Below are positions 25,744-33,535 of a stretch of 63,414 nt of DNA, piece by piece. Source of the DNA: an uncultured Collinsella sp. (GTDB lineage Bacteria > Actinomycetota > Coriobacteriia > Coriobacteriales > Coriobacteriaceae); contig UQZH01000007.1 of NCBI GenBank assembly GCA_900545445.1, forward strand, positions 1-63,414, given 5' to 3'. The notes under the pieces are model-generated. The model did no database searches, was not told the DNA's origin, and worked only from the letters and a program-made list of their open reading frames with translations. The position numbers and the translations under genes were made by a program. Each line of letters opens with the position of its first letter. Position 1 is the stretch's first letter.

Positions 25744-26457
25744 ATGACGGATTATCGCGTCTCGCGCCTACTAGCAAAACTGGAGATCCCACTGCTGCTG
25801 GCGGTGCCGGCGGTAATGGCCGCGGCGTTGCTGGCGGGCGTTGAGCAGGCGGCGCTTGCCATGCTTGTCGTGGTGGCGCTGGTGCTTGCGTTGTTCTTTG
25901 CGGGCTACGAGGCGTCGCGACCGGGCCTGCGCCAGATTATGCCAACGCTGGTTTTGGCGGCGTTGGCCGCGGCGGGGCGCATCTTGTTTGGCCCCATTCC
26001 CGACTTTAAACCTGTGAGTGCCATCGCCATTATCGCCGGGGCGACGCTCGGTCGTCGTAACGGCTTTATGGTCGGTGCGCTGGCGGCGCTGACCAGCAAC
26101 TTCTTTTTTGGACAGGGCATGTGGACGCCATGGCAGATGTATGCCTGGGGCTTGGTTGGCTATGTTGGCGGCGCGCTGGCGCATGCGGGCGCGTTCGACC
26201 GTGCGGATGGAACCGTGCGCATGCCGGCGCTGATGGCGTACGGCTTTGCATCGGGCCTGCTCTACGGCGTGGTAATCAACGCCTACGACATCATCGGTTT
26301 TGTGCAGCCGCTTACGTGGGCGGGCGCCGTGGCGCGTCTTGCCACGGCAGTGCCGTTCGATATCACACACGGCCTCGCGACCTGCGTGTTCTTAGCTGCC
26401 CTGTACAGGCCCTGGTGTCGACGGATCAACCGCGTCGTCGTGAAGTACGGACTGTAG
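25744..26457 (+). CDS. ECF transporter substrate-binding component (EcfS)
   Basis: 237-residue hydrophobic protein with about six membrane segments. 'DFKPVSAIAIIAGATLGRRNGFMVG' and 'FFFGQGMWTPWQMYAWGLVGYVGG' are blocks shared by S components whose substrates are vitamins or related cofactors. The substrate is not determinable here; cobalamin-type compounds are one possibility. The ATG at 25744 starts 4 nt after the ATPase stop. It closes the three-gene operon. Confidence 0.8.
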   Translation: MTDYRVSRLLAKLEIPLLLAVPAVMAAALLAGVEQAALAMLVVVALVLALFFAGYEASRPGLRQIMPTLVLAALAAAGRILFGPIPDFKPVSAIAIIAGATLGRRNGFMVGALAALTSNFFFGQGMWTPWQMYAWGLVGYVGGALAHAGAFDRADGTVRMPALMAYGFASGLLYGVVINAYDIIGFVQPLTWAGAVARLATAVPFDITHGLATCVFLAALYRPWCRRINRVVVKYGL

Positions 26458-26481
26458 GGCTGGTTGCGTTCCCTCACGAAC

Positions 26482-26544
26482 TTGCGGTGGAATAGTTCTC
26501 GTTTTTGGCTGTTTGGGGCCGAAGCAGGAACTATTCCACCGCAA
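26482..26544. repeat. 17-bp inverted repeat between convergent genes
   Basis: TTGCGGTGGAATAGTTC pairs perfectly with its complement at 26528-26544 around 29 nt. It lies between the ends of the ECF operon and the exonuclease gene and may terminate both. A second small repeat (TGATCCC/GGGATCA, near 26567-26595) follows. Confidence 0.8.
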
Positions 26545-26604
26545 CTTATAGGGGGACGAGGTCAGATGATCCCTTTTCCTCCGTCCCCAGGGGATCAGTT
26601 GGGG

Positions 26605-27423
26605 CTAGAACTCTAGCGTGAGGGTGACGGGGCAGTGGTCGCTGCCGAAGATGTCGCCACGGATACCGGTGTCGCGAACGTCGGCGGCGATTGAATCACT
26701 TACCAGGAAATAATCGATGCGCCAGCCGGCGTTGTTCTTGCGAGCATTAAAGCGGTAACTCCACCAGCTGTAGACGCCCTCGACGTCGGGGTTTGCCGCG
26801 CGCCAGGTATCGGTAAACCCGGCGTTGAGCAGCTCGGTAAACTTGCCGCGCTCCTCGTCCGAAAAGCCGGCGTTGCCGCGGTTGGACTTGGGGTTCTTAA
26901 GGTCGATCTCCTCGTGCGCCACGTTAAAGTCGCCGCAGGTTACGACGGGTTTGCCGGTCTCGCGCTCGAGCGCGTTCAAAAAGCCGCGGTAGGCATCGTC
27001 CCAGGCCATACGCACATCGATGCGGGCGAGTTCGTTTTGCGCGTTGGGCGTATAGACGTCGACAAACCAAAACTTGTCGAACTCGAGCGCGCAGACGCGG
27101 CCCTCGGTCGCGGCCTGCGCCACGAGCTCGGCCGCCTCGCCCTCGCCGGCGTAGGGTAGCAGCGCGTCGGCGCGTAGCACGCGCAGCGGTTCCTGGCGGC
27201 TAAAGACCGCGGTGCCCGAATAGCCTTTACGCTCGGCGTAGCTCCAGGTTTGGTGATAGCCGGGCAGGTCGATATCGACCTGGCCCTCCTGTAGCTTTGT
27301 CTCCTGCAGCGCCAGGATATCGACGTCGAGTTCTTGCGCGACCTGGATAAAGCTCGGGTCCTTTTTGAGCACGGCGCGCAGGCCGTTGACGTTCCACGAG
27401 GCGAAAGTGTAAGTCTGAGGCAT
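26605..27423 (-). CDS. xth: Exodeoxyribonuclease III / AP endonuclease
   Basis: 272 residues of the ExoIII family, which repairs abasic sites and 3' blocks. Catalytic blocks are 'SWNVNGLRA' , 'LQETKLQ' (metal Glu), 'VYTPNAQNE', 'CGDFNVAHEEIDL', 'WRIDYFLVS' and 'GSDHCPVTL'. Length is normal for the family. AAAGGA lies 5 nt before the start. Divergent from the sirtuin gene; otherwise a lone gene. Confidence 0.95.
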   Translation of the reverse strand: MPQTYTFASWNVNGLRAVLKKDPSFIQVAQELDVDILALQETKLQEGQVDIDLPGYHQTWSYAERKGYSGTAVFSRQEPLRVLRADALLPYAGEGEAAELVAQAATEGRVCALEFDKFWFVDVYTPNAQNELARIDVRMAWDDAYRGFLNALERETGKPVVTCGDFNVAHEEIDLKNPKSNRGNAGFSDEERGKFTELLNAGFTDTWRAANPDVEGVYSWWSYRFNARKNNAGWRIDYFLVSDSIAADVRDTGIRGDIFGSDHCPVTLTLEF

Positions 27424-27559
27424 GGTGTCCTTTCGACGGGGTTGGCAGGCTTAAGATTAGCGCAACAGGGGCGGTGGTGGGCTCCGCGCGTGTCGACCCA
27501 AAGGCTGCGCGCCGGGCAAGCGCCCGCCGCCATCCGACCAACAAGGACGGAGGACTCAT

Positions 27560-28312
27560 ATGACGCAGGCAATAACGGATCCCAAGCAGGCCTCCGCCGC
27601 GCTGGAAGAGCTGTTCGGCACCCACAAGCGCGTGGTCTTCTTTGGTGGCGCGGGTGTTTCCACGGCGAGTGGCATCCCCGATTTCCGCAGCGTGGACGGC
27701 CTGTATCACCAGCAGTTTGCCTATCCGCCCGAGACCATGCTCTCGCATAGCTTTTATGAGGCGCATCCGGCCGAGTTCTTCGACTTCTACCGCACCAAGA
27801 TGATCGCGCTTGGCGCCAAGCCCAACCGCTGCCACACCAAGCTGGCCGAGCTGGAGCGCGCCGGAAAGCTAAATGCCGTGGTGACGCAAAATATCGACGG
27901 TCTGCATCAGATGGCCGGCTCGCAGCGTGTGTTTGAGCTGCACGGATCGGTCCATCGAAACATTTGCCAGTCGTGCGGCGCGGTCTATAGCGCCGAGTGG
28001 ATTTGCTCGCGCGAGCACGAGGACGCCGCGGGTGTGCCCGTGTGTCCTGCGTGCGGCGGGCGCATCAAGCCCGATGTGGTGCTCTACGAGGAGCCGCTCG
28101 ATGAGCGTGTGCTGACCGGCGCCGTTGCCGCCATCGCCGCGGCCGATGCCCTCATTGTGGGCGGGACCTCGCTCGTGGTGTATCCGGCGGCGGGCCTTAC
28201 GCGCTACTTTACCGGCGATACGCTGGCCATTTGCAATCTTGCTCCCACCGATCAGGATGCAAATGCCGACCTGCTGATTTCTTGCGACATCGCGGCCGCG
28301 TTTGCGTTCTAG
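27560..28312 (+). CDS. cobB: NAD-dependent protein deacylase, SIR2 family
   Basis: 250 residues. Removes acyl groups from lysines using NAD. 'FGGAGVSTASGIPDFRS' is the NAD-binding loop, 'QNIDGLHQMAG' and 'ELHGSV' hold the catalytic Asn-Asp and His, and CQSC...CPAC binds zinc. 'GGTSLVVYPAAGL' closes the fold. AGGACGGAGG precedes the ATG. The tyrosine and arginine that mark the desuccinylase class are not obvious, so the acyl preference is left open. Confidence 0.93.
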   Translation: MTQAITDPKQASAALEELFGTHKRVVFFGGAGVSTASGIPDFRSVDGLYHQQFAYPPETMLSHSFYEAHPAEFFDFYRTKMIALGAKPNRCHTKLAELERAGKLNAVVTQNIDGLHQMAGSQRVFELHGSVHRNICQSCGAVYSAEWICSREHEDAAGVPVCPACGGRIKPDVVLYEEPLDERVLTGAVAAIAAADALIVGGTSLVVYPAAGLTRYFTGDTLAICNLAPTDQDANADLLISCDIAAAFAF

Positions 28313-28406
28313 CCCGTGTGCGCGGATACAATAGAAAGACTAATTGCAAAGCAACCCCGCCGCCTGCGCCCGAGCGCGGCGGCGCGGGCATTTTAGGAGG
28401 ATGTTC

Positions 28407-30134
28407 ATGGCGAACGATAGTAAGACATGGCGGTGCGGAAAGTACGAGCTCAGCTTTGACCGCCCGCGCATCATGGGCGTCCTCAACGTGACGCCCGATT
28501 CGTTTAGCGATGGCGGGGAGCACTTCGACCCGGATGCCGCCATCGAGTACGGCCTGGCGATGCTCGATGCCGGCGCCGACATCATCGACGTGGGCGGCGA
28601 GTCTACGCGCCCCGGATTTACCCCGGTCAATCCCGACGAGGAGGCTCGCCGCGTGCTGCCCGTGGTGCGCGCGCTGGCCAAAGAGGGCGCTATCGTCTCG
28701 ATCGACACGCGCCACGTGGCGGTTGCCAAGGCGGCCGTGCGCTGCGGTGCCTCGATCGTCAACGACGTGACGGGCTTCACCGACCCCAAGATGGTCGAAT
28801 TTGTCGCGACGAGCACCTGCGGTGTCATCGTGATGCACGCCGGCGAGATCGCGGCGCCTACGCGCACGCATGCAACGGTGCAGCTCGATACCTCGGCCGC
28901 GGCGTTTGTTGCCGAAAAGGCGCGCGAGGCGGCCGCCGAGGCTGCGCGTGAGGCCGAGAAGCCTGCCCGCCGTCGCCGTGGCAAGCTGCTGGGCGAGCCC
29001 AAGACGGAGGCCAAGCTGCCGGGGGGCGTGGTGCAGCCCTCGCTGCCGTTTGGCGATCCGGAACCCGCGCCCGAGCCCACGGACGAGCAGAAGCAGGAGG
29101 CATCGGCCGCCGAGCAGGTCGCCCCTGTCGCCGAGGCCGCCACGACCCCTGAGCCCGCGCTGGAGCCCAATGACCACCTGGCCGCCATGATGCGCCGCAG
29201 CGCCCGCCGCGAGGAGGCCTACGTGCCCACCTCTCAGCTCCGCCGCTTTACCCTGCCCGATTCGGCGCCCATCATGCGCCGCGTCATGGGCTTTCTGTCC
29301 GACCAGGCCCGCACGCTCATCCATGCCGGCGTGTCGCGCGACCGCATCTGCATCGATCCCGGTCCGGGCTTTGGCAAGACGGCCAACGAGGACATCGTCA
29401 TCCAGCGCGAGACCGCCAAGATGGCGTCGCTGGGCTATCCGCTCATGTGCGCCGTGTCGCGCAAGCGTTTTGTGGGCGCCGTCTCGGGCGTGACCGAGGC
29501 GGCCGCGCGCGATGCCGCCACGTTTGGCGTGTGCCTGGGCGCTATCCAGGCCGGTGCCAACATCGTGCGCGTGCACGACGTTACCGGCTTTGCGCAGTTC
29601 CTGAACGGTTACTGGGCTGTCGCCAAGCCGCAACCGCGCCGTGCGTTTGTGGCCGTGGGCTCCAACCTGGGGCATCGTTGCGACAACATCCGCGCCGCAC
29701 GCGACATGATCGCCGAGATTCCGCTCACCTGCGTGTCCAACTGCTCGCGCATCTACGAGAGCGAGCCGGCCTACGAGACGCGCCAAGATGCGTTTGCCAA
29801 CGCCGTCATCGAGATCAAGACCGAGCTGGCGCCGCTGGTGCTGCTCGACGAGCTTATGAAGATCGAGGCTGAGCTGGGGCGCGACCGCTCCAAGAAGGCC
29901 AAGGTCAACGGTCCGCGCACCATCGACCTGGACCTGCTGTGGATGGACGGCGAGATCCATGGCGGCAAAAAGCTGCGCCTGCCGCATCCGCTCATTGGCG
30001 AGCGCGACTTTGTACTGGTGCCGCTCGAGGATCTGATGCACGACCCGGCGCGGTTCTTCCGCTACAACGGCGTCGAGGTCAAGGAGCCCGAGGACCGCGT
30101 AGGCCATATCGTGGGCGAATTGGGGCGTATGTAG
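28407..30134 (+). CDS. folP-folK: Dihydropteroate synthase / HPPK fusion with a large insert
   Basis: 575 residues carrying two consecutive folate steps. FolP: 'GVLNVTPDSFSDGG' (about 24-37), 'DVGGESTRPG' (61-70), 'SIDTRHVAVAKA', 'VNDVTGF', then 'IDPGPGFGKT' (317-325) and 'AVSRKRFVG'. FolK starts near 411: 'AFVAVGSNLGHRCDN', 'YESEPAYETRQDAFANAV', 'RTIDLDLLW', 'LPHPLIGERDFVLVPL'. Between 'IVMHAGE' (about 147) and 'PIMRRVMGFL' (about 288) lies about 140 residues of Ala/Glu/Pro/Arg-rich sequence absent from ordinary FolP. It falls where the family has only a short loop. The ATG at 28407 is 6 nt after AGGAGG; an ATG at 28401 touches it. The reaction order is HPPK then DHPS, reversed in the chain. 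Confidence 0.92.
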   Translation: MANDSKTWRCGKYELSFDRPRIMGVLNVTPDSFSDGGEHFDPDAAIEYGLAMLDAGADIIDVGGESTRPGFTPVNPDEEARRVLPVVRALAKEGAIVSIDTRHVAVAKAAVRCGASIVNDVTGFTDPKMVEFVATSTCGVIVMHAGEIAAPTRTHATVQLDTSAAAFVAEKAREAAAEAAREAEKPARRRRGKLLGEPKTEAKLPGGVVQPSLPFGDPEPAPEPTDEQKQEASAAEQVAPVAEAATTPEPALEPNDHLAAMMRRSARREEAYVPTSQLRRFTLPDSAPIMRRVMGFLSDQARTLIHAGVSRDRICIDPGPGFGKTANEDIVIQRETAKMASLGYPLMCAVSRKRFVGAVSGVTEAAARDAATFGVCLGAIQAGANIVRVHDVTGFAQFLNGYWAVAKPQPRRAFVAVGSNLGHRCDNIRAARDMIAEIPLTCVSNCSRIYESEPAYETRQDAFANAVIEIKTELAPLVLLDELMKIEAELGRDRSKKAKVNGPRTIDLDLLWMDGEIHGGKKLRLPHPLIGERDFVLVPLEDLMHDPARFFRYNGVEVKEPEDRVGHIVGELGRM

Positions 30135-30836
30135 ATGATTGAGATGGATGCTGTGGCCGTTGGCACCGAGCTTGACGCCGCGCGCGACGCGGGCCGCGAG
30201 GGTGCGTCCGCGGGCTGGTGCGCTTGGAGCGCGGGCGAGACGTCGTTGACGTTTTCGCTGGTCGTGCGCCCGGACGTGAACATGCATGCCTTCCACGGCC
30301 TGCCGTTTGTGGCGGCGATGGGCGTGATGGACGCGCTCGTGGGCACGGCGTCGACGCCGGGCCTGGACCTTGCCGGCAAGGTGGGCATTGAGTGGCCGAG
30401 CAATATCGTGTGCGGCGCGCCTGCGTTTGAGACGTCGTTCGCGCGCGTCGCCGTCAACGGCGGCGCCGGTGCTGCGGGCATGTTCGGTGCCGTGACGGTG
30501 GATATTGAACGTTCGGCGCTGAGCGAGCTCGGTGTAGATGTGGCCGACGAAACACTGATCGAGGCGCTGGCCGCCGCCGTACTGACCCGCGTGGACGCCT
30601 GGGCGGTTGTTGCCAACACGTCGCAGGGCGCTGCCGGTCCGCTGGCCCCCGTGCTGGGCGAGTACTTCGACATGGTGCCGCTGCTGGGCCGCCAAGTTGC
30701 GGCGGTGTCGCCCAACGGCTTGCCGCTTGCGGTGGGCGTGTTCGCGGGCCTGGACATCTGGGGCCGCGCGACTATCAAGACCGATGCCGGCGAGCAGGAG
30801 TTTCCGCCCGAGGCCGTACGGATTCGCGGGCTGTAA
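30135..30836 (+). CDS. BirA-like protein, degenerate biotin-binding loop
   Basis: 233 residues. I recognise a biotin-protein-ligase fold by layout: 'GWCAWSAGETSLTFSLVVRP' aligns with the GRGR...LyfSlllRP block, 'KVGIEWPSNIVCG' with the KWPND block, 'GAAGMFGAVTVDI' with the aGil.E block, and 'GLDIWGRATIKTDAGE' with the C-terminal SH3-like domain. The GRGR biotin/ATP loop is not conserved, nor is the Asp of KWPND. Ligase activity is therefore uncertain. The gene starts directly after the folP-folK stop and is next to coaX, a frequent neighbour of birA. Confidence 0.6.
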   Translation: MIEMDAVAVGTELDAARDAGREGASAGWCAWSAGETSLTFSLVVRPDVNMHAFHGLPFVAAMGVMDALVGTASTPGLDLAGKVGIEWPSNIVCGAPAFETSFARVAVNGGAGAAGMFGAVTVDIERSALSELGVDVADETLIEALAAAVLTRVDAWAVVANTSQGAAGPLAPVLGEYFDMVPLLGRQVAAVSPNGLPLAVGVFAGLDIWGRATIKTDAGEQEFPPEAVRIRGL

Positions 30837-30874
30837 CGCGTAGCGCTCGCGTTCAAAGATAACGATGACAGCGA

Positions 30875-30904
30875 AGCCCTCCCCGGCCTGCACCGGGGAG
30901 GGCT
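30875..30904. terminator. Bidirectional-looking hairpin after the folate/BirA-like operon
   Basis: AGCCCTCCCCGG pairs perfectly with CCGGGGAGGGCT around 6 nt. No T-run follows on the plus strand. Confidence 0.7.
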
Positions 30905-30940
30905 TCTGTGTGACCCGAGAGAATGGCCGCGTCGGCTTTA

Positions 30941-30975
30941 TTCCTCAAAACTGAAAAATTTTCGTTTTTGAGGAA
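30941..30975. repeat. TTCCTCAAAA inverted repeat
   Basis: TTCCTCAAAA pairs with TTTTGAGGAA around an A/T-rich 15-nt loop. It lies between the convergent BirA-like and coaX genes and may end coaX transcription. Confidence 0.65.
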
Positions 30976-31035
30976 TGGGCTTGGCGAACGTTTGCGGGGG
31001 CTGTGACATCGGGCGTGCTCGACTTAAGCCCCGTC

Positions 31036-31809
31036 TTACCCCAGCTCCTGCATGCGGCGGTAGATTTCGCAGATACCCTTGATGGTGAGCTGTCCATCGA
31101 CCACGTCGAAGGCATCGGTCGAATCGGCGACGATGCCGGCGAGACCGCCCGTGGCGATAACGGTGGCATCCTCGCGGCCCAGCTCGCGCTTCATGCGCGC
31201 GACCAGGCCCTCGGCCATGGCGGCGGCGCCCATCACGGCGCCGACCTTGATGCACTCCTCGGTATCGCGGCCGATGGCGTGCTCCGGCGCCTCGAGCGGA
31301 ACGCTGGCGAGCTTGGCGGCACGGGCGGCAAGCGCGTCCATGGAGATGCGGATGCCCGGCGCGATCGCTCCGCCAATGTAATAACCGTCCTTATCGATGA
31401 CGTCGATATTGGTCGCGGTGCCAAAGTCCACCACGATTGCCGGGGCGCCGTAGAAAGTCTCGGCCGCAACGGCGTTGGCGACGCGGTCGGCGCCTACGGC
31501 CTGGGGACGCGTCGCGCGCAGCTTGGTCACCGCGGCCGTCTGCGGCCCAATGACGATGGCGTCCGCGGCGATGCGGTCGGCCACGGCGTGCCACTCGCGC
31601 GAGAGCTGCGGCACCACGCCGGCAAAGGCGATCGCGTCGACCGCGTCGAGCGAAAGGCCGTACATCTTAAAGAAACCCATCAGGCGCACGTGGATCTCGT
31701 CGGCGGTATAGGAGCGGTCGGTGGGCATGCGCCACGACTGCACCAGCTCGTCTCCGTCAAACAGGCCCATGGCCGTCTGCGTGTTTCCCATATCGATAGC
31801 GAGCAGCAT
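31036..31809 (-). CDS. coaX: Type III pantothenate kinase
   Basis: 257 residues of the ASKHA fold, first step of coenzyme A synthesis. 'LLAIDMGNTQTAMGLF' is the phosphate loop (from residue 2), 'GADRVANAVAA' binds pantothenate, 'IVVDFGTATNIDVID' is the second metal/nucleotide block, and 'AIAPGIRISMDALAARAAKL' follows. The ATG at 31809 has GGGAG 6 nt upstream. The frame runs 7 codons further upstream without a ribosome site. CoaX needs a monovalent cation and is not feedback-inhibited by CoA. Confidence 0.94.
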   Translation of the reverse strand: MLLAIDMGNTQTAMGLFDGDELVQSWRMPTDRSYTADEIHVRLMGFFKMYGLSLDAVDAIAFAGVVPQLSREWHAVADRIAADAIVIGPQTAAVTKLRATRPQAVGADRVANAVAAETFYGAPAIVVDFGTATNIDVIDKDGYYIGGAIAPGIRISMDALAARAAKLASVPLEAPEHAIGRDTEECIKVGAVMGAAAMAEGLVARMKRELGREDATVIATGGLAGIVADSTDAFDVVDGQLTIKGICEIYRRMQELG

Positions 31810-31946
31810 GTCTACTCCCGGTGTTGGCATAAAAGGACGCGCACCATTGTATACGCGCCGTCGACGGCGCTCGGCTGCGATTCGTTTACGGTGATAGGGG
31901 CTGAGGGGTTTTAAATATGAAGGAATTATGCTCTACGAGATTTTCC

Positions 31947-31975
31947 TTGCCGCTTACCGAACTCCCGCGTAATAT
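31947..31975 (+). promoter_or_regulatory. Promoter of the tRNA gene
   Basis: -35 TTGCCG (31947-31952) and -10 TAATAT (31970-31975), separated by 17 bp. Transcription would start about 25 nt before the mature tRNA. Confidence 0.75.
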
Positions 31976-32006
31976 TCTTTCTTGCGCACATGAGGCGCCC
32001 AGACAT

Positions 32007-32083
32007 TGCGGGGTGGAGCAGTCTGGTAGCTCGCCGGGCTCATAACCCGGAGGTCGTAGGTTCAAATCCTGCCCCCGCGACCA
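32007..32083 (+). tRNA. Initiator tRNA-Met (CAT)
   Basis: 77 nt with encoded CCA. The anticodon loop is CTCATAA and the anticodon stem CCGGG/CCCGG contains three consecutive G-C pairs, the mark of the initiator. The T-loop is TTCAAAT. The acceptor stem is GCGGGG/CCCCGC plus a first pair U1-G72. Initiators normally have no Watson-Crick pair at 1-72 (often C-A), and a U-G wobble fits that relaxed rule but is not the usual form. Confidence 0.93.
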
Positions 32084-32092
32084 AGAACTTGC

Positions 32093-32122
32093 AGCTCGTC
32101 GGCCTAGCCGGCGAGCTTTTTT
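32093..32122 (+). terminator. Terminator of the tRNA gene
   Basis: AGCTCGTCGG and CCGGCGAGCT pair with one wobble around CCTAG and are followed by a T-run. Confidence 0.88.
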
Positions 32123-32167
32123 GTTACGGGCTTTAGCCTGTGCGGGGCGCGCAGCGCTCCGCATCAG

Positions 32168-32885
32168 AAACCACCCGCTATGCGGGTGGGGCCAAACGAC
32201 TTTACAAAGCCGCCCCCTCGCCGGACACTTGCGATTGTTCAGGCCGCAAGGAATCCGAGTCGAGAGGGCGGTGGTGGCGTATGGCCCAGAAGGCCTACAG
32301 CCTGTCGCACACGAAGTGGATGTGCAAGTACCACGTCGTGTTCACGCCGAAGTATAGGCGCAAAGTCATCTACAACCAAATAAGGTCCGACCTTGGGGAG
32401 ATCTTCAGGAAGCTCTGCCAGTACAGGGGGATAGAGATCATCGAGGGGCACCTGATGCCCGACCACGTCCACATGCTGCTGGCGATACCGCCGAAGTACA
32501 GCGTATCGAGCGTGATGGGCTACCTGAAGGGGAAGAGCTCGCTGATGATATTCGACAAGCACGCGAACATGAAGTACAAGTTCGGCAACAGGAAGTTCTG
32601 GGCCGAGGGCTACTACGTGTCCACCGTCGGCCTGAACGAGGCCACCATCGCGAAGTACATCCGGGAGCGGGAGAAGGCCGACATCGCGACCGACCGGCTG
32701 AGCGTCAAGGAGTACGAGGACCCCTTCGGCAGGGGGCCGGGGCGTAAATAGCGCCGGTTTGACCGGCCCGCCACGGGTCAATCTGCAGTGCGGCCCGAAC
32801 CCCGTGAGGGCCGGCGCCTTTAGACGCGTGCCGGAAATCCAAGGGTTATACCCTAAGAGCAAACCACCCCTTTTAGGGGTGGTTT
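32168..32885 (+). mobile_element. IS200-type insertion sequence, hairpin to hairpin
   Basis: A left subterminal hairpin CCACCCGC-TAT-GCGGGTGG (32171-32189), a tnpA gene, and a right hairpin AAACCACCCCT-TTT-AGGGGTGGTTT (32861-32885). Both ends carry AAACCACCC, as expected for elements whose Y1 transposase recognises end hairpins. There are no terminal inverted repeats and no tnpB. The exact cleavage sites lie just outside these limits and are not defined here. It sits behind the tRNA terminator. Confidence 0.85.
32281..32751 (+). CDS. tnpA: IS200-type Y1 transposase
   Basis: 156 residues, normal length. It moves the element as single-stranded DNA. The HUH metal site is in 'LMPDHVHMLL' (HVH), and the nucleophilic Tyr is in 'ATIAKYIREREKAD'. 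'KYHVVFTPKYRRKVIY' is the typical N-terminus. The gene looks intact, and its codon use differs from its neighbours (more AGG, AAG and ATA), a sign of transfer. A standard IS200 protein is a better fit than a single-copy REP-associated transposase, because it has its own end hairpins. Confidence 0.93.
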   Translation: MAQKAYSLSHTKWMCKYHVVFTPKYRRKVIYNQIRSDLGEIFRKLCQYRGIEIIEGHLMPDHVHMLLAIPPKYSVSSVMGYLKGKSSLMIFDKHANMKYKFGNRKFWAEGYYVSTVGLNEATIAKYIREREKADIATDRLSVKEYEDPFGRGPGRK

Positions 32886-33535
32886 TGATTATCTGGGGAC
32901 CGTGTTTTCGGTCCAATTTTCGGTCTCTTAAACAAAATCTTGATCTGTAACATCTAGACCCGATTTGGGTGGCTAGGTGTTACAGATCGAGATATACAGG
33001 TGGGTTGGGTCCCGTTTGTCTAAATCTGTAACACGAGGGACGGATTTTGCCGAGCAGCTGTTACAGATTGAGATTTTCTAGCAGGCGGGTTTGGTTTGTC
33101 TCGATCTGTAACATCTGGGACCCATTTTGCCGAGTAACTGTTACAGATCTAGATCTTTCGGCAGGCTAGATTGGTTTGTCTTGATCTGTAACAGGTGGAG
33201 GACAAAAGTCGGTCTAGATGTTACAGATTGAGATGTTTGGGCGGACCGAATTTGTTCGTCTCGATTTGTAACATCTAGGGTCGTTTTGGTCTGTAGGTGT
33301 TACAGATCGAGATTTTCCGACGGAACGCTTCCGTTTGTCTTGATCTGTAACAGTAAGACCCGGTTTTTGCTGAGTAACTGTTACAGATTGAGACAAACCG
33401 ACGGGCCGCCCCGTCCCATCCACCTGCCGTCACCTGATATTCGCCGATTTTCGTTGTGCCGCCGTGCTCTCATGCCATATCCTCTAGACAACTACGCGGC
33501 ACCATCGCCGCCGCGCCTACAAGAGAGGAATGTCC
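32752..33535. other. Spacer between tnpA and the flavoprotein gene
   Basis: 784 bases without a gene. They contain the IS200 right end (to about 32885), a GGACCG/CGGTCC hairpin (32897-32914), six 57-bp palindromes (32937-33394), and about 140 bp with the presumed promoter and GAGAGG site of the next gene. The 110 bp just after tnpA are GC-rich and may encode a structured RNA of the element; I cannot prove it. Confidence 0.75.
32937..33394. repeat. Cluster 3: six 57-bp CTGTAACA palindromes at ~80-bp pitch
   Basis: Units start at 32937, 33018, 33098, 33178, 33258 and 33337, so pitches are 81, 80, 80, 80 and 79 bp. Each has 16-bp arms around a 25-nt centre (24 in unit 5, 26 in unit 6). The outer arms are near-perfect, with a core of ATCTGTAACA and TGTTACAGAT. 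The centres vary but carry an A or T run of 3-5 in the middle, often inside a short stem such as CGG/CCG. Linkers are 22-24 bp and mostly end in GTTT or TTTG. No protein frame crosses it. Confidence 0.95.

Noticed and set aside
28209..30893. 894-residue minus-strand open frame
   Set aside because: Antisense to the sirtuin, folP-folK and BirA-like genes, whose products have clear motifs. The reverse product has none.
32007..32885. tRNA-associated genomic island boundary
   Set aside because: An IS follows the tRNA, but there is no integrase and no direct copy of the tRNA 3' end downstream in the window.
32937..33394. CRISPR array
   Set aside because: The regular pitch suggests it, but the repeated part is a degenerate palindrome with varied linkers, the 'spacers' in clusters 1 and 2 are near-copies, and no cas gene is present.
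32937..33394. Integron attC cassette array
   Set aside because: Palindromes with variable centres fit loosely, but the core is not of the GTTRRRY form, no cassette genes lie between the units, and no integrase is seen.
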